Part shown: one piece after another, positions 1-10,800 of the stretch | Numbering within the stretch: position 1 is the first letter of the stretch | How the letters are laid out: every line of letters begins with the position of its first letter | Source: Collodictyon triciliatum | Taxonomy: Eukaryota; CRuMs | Direction: 5' to 3' | DNA length: 21,579 nucleotides | Assembly (NCBI GenBank): GCA_043381765.1 | Contig: JBHJMP010001183.1 | Location: 1 to 21,579, forward strand | Translations under genes and position numbers: made by a program | Notes under the pieces: model-generated | Seen by the model: only the letters and a program-made list of their open reading frames with translations | The model's database searches: none | What the model was told of the DNA's origin: nothing

Positions 1-69
1 GTAATAATAATAATCATAATAATCATAATAGTAATAATAATAATCATCATAATAATCATCATCATCATC

Positions 70-135
<66 letters not shown>

Positions 136-325
136 GTAATAATAGTAATAATAATAGTAATAATAATAATCATAATAATCATCATCATAATAATAATAAT
201 AATAATAATCATAATAATAATAATAGTAATAGTAATAGTAATAATAATCATAATAATAATCATAATAATAATCATAATAATAATCATAATAATAATCATA
301 ATAATAATCATAATCATGATAATCA
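1..325. repeat. TAA/CAT trinucleotide microsatellite
   Basis: Nearly the whole stretch is built of AAT/TAA triplets, interrupted at intervals by CAT and TAG variants; towards the right end the interruptions settle into a 12-bp rhythm (three AAT-type triplets and one CAT). No coding potential. It probably lies inside the intron preceding the first visible FHIT-like exon, since the next coding segment starts with an acceptor at 463-464. Confidence 0.95.
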
Positions 326-464
326 CTGGAAGTTTTTATTACTGCCATCAGAAACCCCCTCCTTCGACTCCCCAACTTGGGTGCAAACAACGCTCATGAG
401 CCTCCTCCTCATAAAATGAAAATACATTCATGGCCGAACATTCAGCGGTTTCCCTTTGAAATAG

Positions 465-1394
<930 letters not shown>

Positions 1395-1395
<1 letters not shown>

Positions 1396-1400
1396 ATAAA
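1395..1400 (+). promoter_or_regulatory. AATAAA poly(A) signal overlapping the FHIT stop codon
   Basis: The last base of the TGA stop is the first base of AATAAA. It is the first such hexamer after the coding end and sits before the next gene's likely first exon (ATG at 1470), so a very short 3' UTR is implied. The function is inferred from the motif only. Confidence 0.45.
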
Positions 1401-1469
1401 CCAGAACAAACCCAAACCCATAAGCAAACCACAAGAAGCATAACACCCAAGAAGCCAAGACAAGACAAG

Positions 1470-4400
1470 ATGAAGGTAAGTCGTCGGAACAGGATAAGCC
1501 CAACCCAAACAATACAAAACCTTAACCCAAAAAGAAAGAAAGAACAGAAAGAACAGAAAGAAGATAGAAGAAGAAAGAAGAAAGAAGAAAAGAAAGAAAA
1601 GACAGAAAAGAAAGAAGAAGAAAAAAGCCCCTTTCACAAAGGCTCCTTCCAGCCGCCCGATGGACGCCCGGCAGTTCGATCAGCCCGCACAAGAAGCCAC
1701 CTCCGAAACACTTGACAAACGCGGAGCGCACGACTACACCAATCTGCTGCGCTCCGCAAAGGCCGACCCGCCAGTCTCGCCGACCTCAAACGCAGAAACA
1801 CAGACACAAACTCGACCGATGCCGCCTTCTGTGGCCGATCTGCGCGCCGCCGAAGCGCCGCATCGCTTCTACTCGAGCCTGACTACTCCGTCGTTCTCTG
1901 ATTACTTCCACGCCTCACGAAACGCCGCAGACGCCGCGCCACACTCGCCTTCGCTGCAGGACGCTGCGTCTGCAAAACACCCTCCTGCGCCGCAGAATAA
2001 ACAGACGGGCTCGAAGCGGCAAAACGCCGCTGCACTCGATGCTCAGAAGGCGCAGACTCCGCACAAGGCTTCGTCCCTGTTTGCTGCAACCATGAATCGC
2101 TCGCTGCGGCCCGCTTTGACAGCCCCGCAGGCAATCCAAAAGTCGCCCTTGCAAAGCAACGATCCGGTCCGTGCGTTTGTCTCGCTCTCCACCGCCCGGC
2201 AGCCTGCCTGGCCTCACTTGTCTCTGGAAGATTCGCTGCTCCAGGTCGATGCATCCTCGCCAAATCCTTTCAATCAGCACATCGGCATGTTTCCTCCGCC
2301 GTCGGCTGCATTGCCCGCTGCTTTGCTTTCTTCGCCGCCCGACAGCGATGCGGTCACCACGGTTTCGTCTCTGTCGGATGATTTGTCTCACAGGCCTCCA
2401 CTTCTGAGGGTGCTGCATCGCAACTATCTCCCTATCTTTTTATTTTCATTTCTTTTCTTTTTCTTTTCTTTTCTTTTCTTTTTCTTCTCTTTTTCTTTTT
2501 CTTTTTCTTTTTCTTTTCTATTTCTATTTCTATTTCTATTTCTATTTCTATTTCTATTTCTATTTCTATTTCTATTTCTATTTCTATTTTTCTTTTTGGC
2601 CCAGTGTTTGATTGCATTTATTGGATTTTATCGTATACTATCGTATTTACCGTTTTTAACCGTACTTACCGTATTTAACCGTATTCTATCGTATTCTATC
2701 GTATTTTATCAACGGACTTTTTATGAATGCTTTTTTTTTTGTTGCATGTCTATAGGATTTGGCGGCTATTTTTGATAGGATTGCGCTGTATGGAGGAGAG
2801 AAGTCTGTGGCATCGTTTCCTTGTGATTTGGTGATAGACAGGAAGGCCCAAATCATCCCAGGTGCTCTTTATGTCACAAACTATCGTGTGGGGTTTATCC
2901 CAGACCAGAGTGACACGGTGATTTTGATTTTTTTGAAGCAGTATACGTCTTTACAAATCCCATTTACCTTGTTATTATTTTTTGATATCTAGCTTCAGAA
3001 ATCATATTTTTTTTTATGTTTTGTGTACGAAAAAGTATATGCTTCAGAATTATTTTCTAAAAGAAATATGTTTCATTTAAAATCATCTTGTTAGATGACC
3101 GATTCAGATCGAGACTACTCTACAATACCCTTGGGACTCATTCATCTCATAGAAAAGGTTTATTATCTGCCCTATTCTCCTCTATTTTTTTATTTACAAA
3201 AACTCTGTCTAACATATTACAAGCTCAATTAAATTTGTTACTGTACTAAACTAGCTACCAGCTCGCAAACTTGGGACCAATTTGATACACGCTTTGGAAA
3301 TCGTGTGCAAAGATTTTCGCTCTCTTCGATTTCTGTTTGCATCAGACTCACAAATTAGACGGGAGGCTTTCCAAGTAATACACAAGAGGCAAGTCAACTT
3401 TTTTTTTGAAGCCATATGTATCCAATACCAAATTGATCTCTCATGAGTGCAAAAATATGTACATAAGCCTATGAAAATGGCACTTTCATCTGTATTCTTC
3501 ATTCTTTTCTTAAATTACGTCTTTCTTAATAATTCTTTGATGAAAATGCAGTGCATTCCCACCGACTGGATATCGTGAGCTATTCGCTTTCAATTATGTC
3601 CCTAACATCAAGTATACAGTCGATGGATGGGCCTTGTTCGACCCAATTACGGAGTTTAAAAGAATGGGCGTCCCTACGCTTCAGTGGAGGGTTACTCACG
3701 CAAACGTGGGATACAAAGTATATGATTAATATAGTTGCTCTCTAAATCCTTCTATTTTTATCTATCTTTTCCTAACACTGAGCAATATCCTCACTCGTTC
3801 ATAGAAGGTTTCTTGTGTTTTATTTTATTTAAATATGAATAAATTGATAGATATCTGATACATATCCGGAGCTCATCGCAATACCAGCTTCGATAACTGA
3901 TGAAGAAATTGCATCTGTGGCATCCTTCCGCAGTCGTGGGAGAATTCCTGCACTTTCATGGAAGCACTTGTTCAATCAAGTTTGTCATTTACCCTGGATT
4001 TTCTCAATTCCATTTATGAATTTTTGAAACTCATGACACGCTTAAGTTCGCCTATACCTATTTGTTATTGTTGAAGAAACAATCGCCATTAGGCTGCAAT
4101 TATCAGATGCAGTCAGCCGTTGGTGGGTATGTCCGGAAAGAGAAATCGAGAGGATGAGAAGCTATTCGATGCTGTCGCACAAGTAATCAAAAAAAAAATC
4201 TCCAAATATATTTCCGTTTCCATAATTTTAGCATGCTTTCTAGCTGTTGGCTTTTCTCCTTCTGAATCTCTTCTCATTTTATTATTCTCATTAAAGCTCA
4301 AATTTAACATCCATACAGGCCACGACCCAAACAAAAGTTTTACATATTATGGACTCCAGACCACGTGCAAATGCGATAGGAAATCAGGTCTACTAAGTGT

Positions 4401-7345
4401 TAGGATGAGCTTTCTGTTTTATATGTAAAAATAAATAAAATGTTAGCAATATAATATCAAAAACATAACGGACTTTTTAGACTTTAATTTTACTTGTCCT
4501 CCAAGATTTGATATGGTTCATTTACTGATGCGAAAGTCATGAATTAATATGTTAATTAGGTCAAAGGTGCTGGATACGAAAGCACTACTTTTTACAAGAA
4601 AATGTCAATATCATTCATGAATATTGAAAACATTCACGTGGTCCGAGATTCTTACAACAAACTACGAACAGTAAGTTTACAAAAGAAAATAATTCAAGTT
4701 TCACTCGTTTTGTTATTACCTTTGCATATTTTATAGGTACTTTGCACGAATGAAACTTGTCTTCTTCTTTTCTTACTGAGATATGAATAACTTAAAATTA
4801 AATAGGTTTGCCTCAACTATGGCAGTGCAACAGTCGATAACTCTTTGATGTCATCAAGTATGCCATTTTCTTTCAAAAAATACATATATTAATTACCGCC
4901 TCACAAATGTTGAGTGTTGTGCCCCTCTCTGCGATGAGAATAGTTAACACATCGTCCCTTTTTCTCTCTCTTCCTCTCTCTTTTTTTTTTTCCCTCTCCT
5001 CTTTCTTGTATTATTTCCTACCAGCCACCGACCAAACGCAAACGTCTCCTTATGAGCACTGGTATTCGTATGTCGACTCCACGCAATGGCTTACGCACAT
5101 CAAAACAATTTTGTTTGCAACCGCAAAGCTTGTTCGATTGATTGTAAATGGCGAATCTGTCTTGATTCACTGTAGCGATGGATGGGACAGGTTTTCATGT
5201 TTTTATACACATACCAGCGAATTTACATTAATTATATACGGACGGAATGATTTTGAAGTACTTGAGTGCGACTACGCCCAAAAGAAATTTACAGTGCGAA
5301 AGATTGTCATATATTTCCGAATATATTAAAATCGTATGAAGTGAGGAGTACTTTAAAAAGAAAAATGGATGAATTTCAACCGCTTATAAGTGATGATACT
5401 CAGACTGATAATCTAAAATATATTGATGATGCTACCAAAATCAAATCCACTTATCAACTTACCACACAAAAAGAACTGCACAGCAGAGCTCCCTGGCGAT
5501 GTTATGTCTAGATCCATATTATCGGACAATAGAAGGATTTATGGTGTTGATTGAGAAGGAATGGTGCAACTTTGGCCATAAGTTTCTTGACCGCACAGGC
5601 CATGGAAACAGGTTCAGACAATCTCGACCCTGGTCTCAAATTGCAGAATTTTTATTTGCATAAGTTTCCCTTGAAGGAAAAAAAGAAGAGGAAAGAACTA
5701 ATGCTCATATGTCATTCAGTTCCTTTGTTATTTCATGAAATTCATTGAATAATTTGTAATTATGCCAAGGAACCACGACGACGAGGATCGCTCGCCCATA
5801 TTTCTGCAGTTCATGGACTGTGTCTGGCAGCTCACCCGCCAATTCCCACGGTCATTCCAGTTCAACGAGCTGTTTCTTGTGCATATCCTTGACCATCTCT
5901 ATTCATGCAGGTTCTCACCCTTACCTATGGTTTTCTATCGTACTTTTTTTTTTCCCTTAAAAATAGTCTGATGATAACAGTAATGTATTTGGCAGTTCCA
6001 AATATTCCTACAACTGGAAAGGTAATCCACAACTCTTGTCATCGCCCATAGATTCGGCACGTTTCTAGTAAACAATGAGCGGGATAACAAATTGAACAAC
6101 CTGAAAAACAACACTGTGTCCCTATGGTCATACCTGAGTGAAAACAAGGTACATATCTTTATATTACATTGGGCATGCTTTTTTTTTTTATTCTGAGAGT
6201 GCTCGAAAGTAAATAGATCCAAATGGAATAGAGAGGAGGATCAGATAATTAATTTTTGCTCGTTGCTCAGGGCATATATGCGCAATGGCATTAATCGCAT
6301 GAATTGAAACCATAGATTCAGTACGAGAGTAAGCGGTACAACGGGCCTGATGTTGCTCGTGCAGTGGCAGCTGTCATGCCTCCTTTAATACCAAACCCGC
6401 ATTCCATCATGGTCACGATATGGGTGAATTATTACCTCCGATGGACTGTGCACGCCTTCGAGCTAGATATTCGACTCTCATCAGAATTCAACACAAGAAC
6501 ATCGTATGTATAGCTCTCTTTAACATGAGCAGAGAAAAGCTTCTCATGGAATATCTCGCATCTTTGTAATACTTTTTGACGACACCAACACGGATGCATA
6601 CCACTTGGAAATCGTTTGATATGATATCAGATAGTGTTAAAATCGAATGCTGGAATTTTCAGGTTAGCTACCGACGCTCCTGCAATGACTCCGGTGGGGG
6701 CATCGAGTTCGTTGTTTTCGCAGATGTTTGATTTGAGCATTGAAGAACTTTCTCCATCGTACGTATCTTTTGACTCCCGTGTCCTCTCTGATACAACCCA
6801 GAGTCCCATATGTCTTGTAATTTATGATTCATTTTTTGCTTGCCTTTTTTTTTCCAGACATCCTCATCGATTTCTTTGTATGGGTTATGACCTTTTGCAT
6901 GTCTTGTGGCATTATGCAGGCCTGGTGAGGAAGGACGGAATTTAAACGAGAAGGAGAATCTTTTATTGAAGGAAAAGATGGAGCAAATAGAAGAACTCAA
7001 GCAGCAAGTGAAAGAATTAAGACAAGAAATAGAAACACTTAACGCATTGAACAGAGAAGGTGTGCTTGGTGAAGAGCTTATCAACAAACAAGTATAGTCC
7101 ATCTCAAAATATTTTTAGAAAATAAAGAAAAAAAAAGAAACAGAAGTATCCGGCCGGAACCATTTTGGAAGGGAAACAAAAAGAAGACATAAATGAATCA
7201 CGCATAGTCATTTGCAATTTTAAAATTCACTTGAAATAAATTTGTCCAGAATGAAGTGGTTCGGACTGATAGTGAGCGAGCAAGTGTGGGAAACCTTGCC
7301 TCATTCATCACCAACCAAACAAAGGAAATGCACGACCCAGAGTGA
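1470..7345 (+). CDS. MTMR2-like: Myotubularin-related phosphoinositide 3-phosphatase (MTM1/MTMR2 subgroup)
   Basis: Dephosphorylates PI3P and PI(3,5)P2 on endosomal membranes (family knowledge). Exons traced: 1470-1475, 1642-2409, 2756-2917, 3095-3157, 3255-3388, 3552-3717, 3851-3979, 4093-4182, 4319-4387, 4560-4670, 4806-4857, 5025-5190, 5474-5611, 5770-5910, 6052-6148, 6316-6503, 6663-6758, 6920-7091, 7250-7345; about 947 codons, phases consistent. Residues 3-258: Ser/Pro/Ala-rich extension. About 265-370: GRAM domain ([25 protein letters not shown]). About 390-800: phosphatase, with [38 protein letters not shown], the catalytic loop [11 protein letters not shown] (Cys near 633, Arg near 639, intact), and [21 protein letters not shown]. 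About 865-902: coiled coil, as in MTMR2. The start is the weakest point: ATGAAG is followed by a perfect GTAAGT donor and an in-phase acceptor at 1640-1641, but ATG 1660 inside exon 2 is the alternative. A short insertion (exons 11/12) separates the KLRT and [11 protein letters not shown] blocks. Confidence 0.94.
1531..1626. repeat. Polypurine GAAA/GAAGAA tract
   Basis: Almost pure A/G on the plus strand, made of AAAGAA and GAAGAA words. It occupies the putative first intron (1476-1641) of the myotubularin gene, immediately before the CCCCTTTCACAAAG acceptor. Confidence 0.85.
2432..2596. repeat. TTTTC and TTTCTA tandem repeats in myotubularin intron 2
   Basis: The left part is TTTTC/TTTTTC words; from about 2512 to 2587 it becomes a clean 6-bp repeat, TTTCTA. 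It lies inside intron 2410-2755. The exon frame stays open across it (Phe/Leu/Ser-rich) up to 2775. Confidence 0.93.
2631..2710. repeat. Degenerate 10-bp tandem repeat, CGTATTNNAN type
   Basis: The trinucleotide CGT recurs at 2632, 2642, 2651, 2661, 2670, 2680, 2690 and 2700, a spacing of 9-10 bp, each followed by an A/T-rich hexamer (CGTATTCTAT, CGTATTTAAC and similar). It ends about 45 bp before the acceptor of the GRAM-domain exon at 2754-2755. Confidence 0.8.
3389..3551 (+). other. GC-AG intron in the myotubularin gene
   Basis: The exon ends ...AAGAG and the intron begins GCAAGT, the standard GC-donor consensus; the acceptor is ATGCAG at 3550-3551. Splicing here joins IHK to SAFPPTGY in phase 2 and gives a gap-free match to the MTMR2 segment around LMKYAFPVSNN. 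The nearby GT (GTAATA at 3375) would leave the frame wrong for the next exon. Confidence 0.75.
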
Positions 7346-7867
7346 GGGACAAATTCCAATTTGAAGTTCTCTTTATTGTTTCAAAGATAAAGATTACGCA
7401 GGATGTTGATTGTTGTTAATGGAAGGTATCAAGCATGCTTGATTCCTTTCTCATTTTTTATAATAAAAAAAATAAAAGAATAATAAATAAATTCTCTTTC
7501 AAGCACCCGCTTGTATGAAAGCACAAACATTTCGATTCCATATAAAGCTCCCCAAATTTGAAGGAAAAAGTAATCATCGTCTTCAATCAGCTTTTTCTCC
7601 TTTCTATAATAGAATAATTCACTGTAAACCTTTCCTCCCTTATCAACGAAAATCATCACTTGGATAGATAAATAAATAAAATTATCCTCAAACCCAGTTC
7701 CTAGCGTGAATCCCTCAGTTATTTTCCCAAGGAATCTCCAAACTACTTTATGACATGACAATAAAATACTCCCACGGGTTTCTTTTCTCTACGCATATTT
7801 AGGTCATCAGGTGGCGCTTGACCAAAAAAAAATCTTTTCCTACTGTCCCAGTCGAAGTGGCTGCCAA
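7346..7867. other. Convergent intergenic region with poly(A) signals
   Basis: AT-rich space between the 3' ends of the myotubularin gene (plus) and the C2/MUN gene (minus). Several AATAAA hexamers on the plus strand start at 7462, and a TTTATT (AATAAA on the minus strand) lies near 7371, so the two 3' UTRs could overlap. A 110-codon minus-strand ORF (7429-7761) has no recognisable features and is not called. Confidence 0.55.
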
Positions 7868-10800
7868 TCAAATCATTACATTTTGATAATAGAACGAAAG
7901 CGTCTTCAATAAAGCAACAACCGTGTCTAAATCGCGTTTCGAGTTTAGGCTGATAAGCACATCTTCATCCTGTACAAGAATAATCAAGTAAGCAAAGTAT
8001 GAACGACAAGCAATACTCTGCCGCTAATAGTTAACAGAGCGCAAGATGTTTGAATATTATGATAAAATCTGGACTAATGCATCATGGTTTGCACTGCTAA
8101 AATTATAGTTATATATATCTCAGCAAAAGTGAGCTATTCTGATTCGGACTCACATATCTATCCAACAATCGCAGGCGAAGGATTGATGTAAATAAGGTAG
8201 ATTCCTGCGCAGAAGGTTGAGAAAGAAAAAAAAGAAGCAAAAGATATTTCAATAAATCGGACTTGTTTCCTTGTCTAATCCCCCAATAAAAATAACACTT
8301 TAAAAATAGAAATAGGAGAGGTCCGCATAGTTTTTTTTGATTTTTTTTTGATTCCTCTGTATGAGACCATTTCCAAATAATAAAAATGATAAATATACAT
8401 ACATTCGCCAATTCGTAAATGCTCCAAAAATTCCAATCGAATACGAGGCATCGATCGGTTGTTGTAAAAGACCAACTCTCCGGGCTGATGGACAGCGTGC
8501 CTGCCTCATTTTGATATCCATCATATGTCAAAGCCACCGCCAGCGTGAGAAGCGGTGCGTAGTTTCGTGAATCAATTAACGTTTGGATAGAATCGCACGT
8601 TATAGAATTCGCGTGTATTGAATTAGCTGTTTGGTCGGTTACAGAAGATAGTATGGACATGTACTTGCGAACAACAAGGTCGTGTAGCCTCCCTCTTAAA
8701 ATCCGGCGAGCACAGCTTTGAATCCATGATGCAGTCGAGCCTTTTGCCATCAAAAGTGAGATGGTATCGCTCGGGGCCGATGTGGATGCTCTCCTTTCTA
8801 GAATAGTAACCAATTCAGCCGTATTTCTACCAAATAGATCCACAATTATGTGAAACTGGTTGGCTTCTTTTTGAAAAGCAGAGTCTTCATCTCTTACAAG
8901 ACCATACTTTTTTGCAAAAGCCAAGAAGTGTGTAACCAATTGCTGTGAGTAAGCTGCATAGAGCTTGAGTGAACCATTACTTTCAAGAAAGTCGATTGCT
9001 AGCTGTGGTTTCCATAGTAGCTGTTCTGCATGTTGGATAATTTGCACAGCAATTAATTTAGAAAAATGGGTTTGTGCTTCTGGAGCAAATATTCCGTGGA
9101 GCTGCTCGTAGTCTGCCGCCATATTCTCAACAGCAACATGAATGGCATCTTTAATAATATCGGCTTCGTTGTCTGTTACCTTTGGAGTAGTTCTCTTGAC
9201 ATATCGAAAGTGCTTCAAAACTCGAACAAAATCTCTGTGGATTTCCTGGGTCATAGATTTTGTATAGTACGTGGTATATTTTTCTACTCCACCCAATATT
9301 ATCTTCAGAGTAAAACTTACGATTTTGCATTCATTTCTTTCATCTTCCGATGAAAAGAATTGGTCTGATAAAACAGAAAAGTCTGAATAGAGCCTAGTCA
9401 AGTTATTTAGCCAAAGGCACCGACTTGCACTCGTCAGGGCTAATTTATCTCGGGAGTTTGCATCAAAAGTTTTCATGTGATTGATAGTATGTAGCACAAA
9501 TAGCTGCACACCTGAACACAAGGAGCGAATAGAGATATCTCGAAACACCCCAGAAAGCTTATATGAAAGCATCATGTCTGTGGCAAAAACATGAACTGCT
9601 TTGATGAAGCTGACATATGACTCTGTAACAGTCCCCTCTTCTTGGGATGGCTCATTTGTATCCTTTCGAATATATCCCGAAATCAGGCGTTGAAAGGATT
9701 TGTGCAAATGAGATTGGATGTGTGGAGCTAAAGTAGTTACCCCGCCGCATAGTGTCATGTATCGCTCTTTGGTGAGGTAATCGATGATAATTTCAAGCCT
9801 TTGGATTTGCAGCAGAAGCGTTGTAACAACGGACGGAAAATTACCCCCAGAAGGGTCTAAACTTTTCCAAATAGAATCCATCCTTGATTTTAGCTCACAA
9901 AGAAAGAAACGAATTTCATTTTCAAGGGTTTGTCCTGGAATGCGAAGAATGTTCCAAAAGTAAAAGCTATCCTGCACATCAATCAGAATCAGGTTGATTA
10001 ATGCACAAAAGTCATGAATATTGTGAACCTTGCAATCATGCGACATGTAGCCAAATCGCTGCTTTGCCCCTTCTAACAAAAGCTCTTTCAGCAAGTCGCC
10101 TCCAATATTAGGATTCAGCCCTTTGGATTTAAAGAATATTCTTGTCCATAATTTGGGTTCATCAGGGCCATAAGATGATGGGAAAGATACAGCACAATGT
10201 CGTATATGATGAGCGGCTTCCTGTGATATGATATCAATCAATATACCAGATATCGAGAATTCTTGTTTTGTCATAACTGTCTCTACACTTTGAAACATGT
10301 CAACAAACTCGTAGAATACAGAACAAAGATACTTTTCCTCGACTCGGGTGTTAAGCATCATCAAATGGACCAAATGAGTAAGGAGCGATAGTGTACGAAA
10401 AAACTTTGTAATTCCATATCTCTGGGCAAAATCTTGTAAAATATATTGATTGGCTGCAGACAATTGCTTGATAATAGCCTTTTGATAGGTACTTCCATAC
10501 ATATCTTTTAGTTGAGTTTCGAATTGAATCAAATGTGAAAGAAGAATGTGATACTGCGCATTTGCTCCAACAAGCTTAAACTTGTAGAGCGGAGATTTGG
10601 TCATGTTTACAAGGCTAGCTTGATTTGTGGGCCATCCTTCATTTGCTTCCACCTCACAGAATGAGTTTATGTACTTTCTTGCGTTTGAAAAAAGGGATGC
10701 TGAATCACTCTCTTTCTGAATTTCAGGTTGAAAAATATATTGTCGAGATATGTACTTTTGTTTGATGCTTTCGTCAGACTCTTTGAAGTCAACATCGTCA

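Noticed and set aside
1-325. CRISPR-like or telomeric array
   Set aside because: Simple triplet microsatellite with no unique spacers and no telomere-type G-rich motif.
1883-2418. Two long minus-strand ORFs (126 and 167 codons) opposite phosphatase exon 2
   Set aside because: Arg/Gln-rich shadows of a GC-rich coding exon on the plus strand; no independent start context or homology.
7429-7761. 110-codon minus-strand ORF in the convergent intergenic region
   Set aside because: AT-rich composition, no motif, located just past the C2/MUN stop codon. I considered it as a further C2/MUN exon, but the gene already closes cleanly at 7868.
8109-8152. End of the long minus ORF (stop at 8109) as the real C-terminus of the C2/MUN protein
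   Set aside because: A strong GTGAGT donor at 8153 and a good TTGTACAG acceptor at 7971-7970 give a better, phase-matched last exon ending in TGA at 7868.
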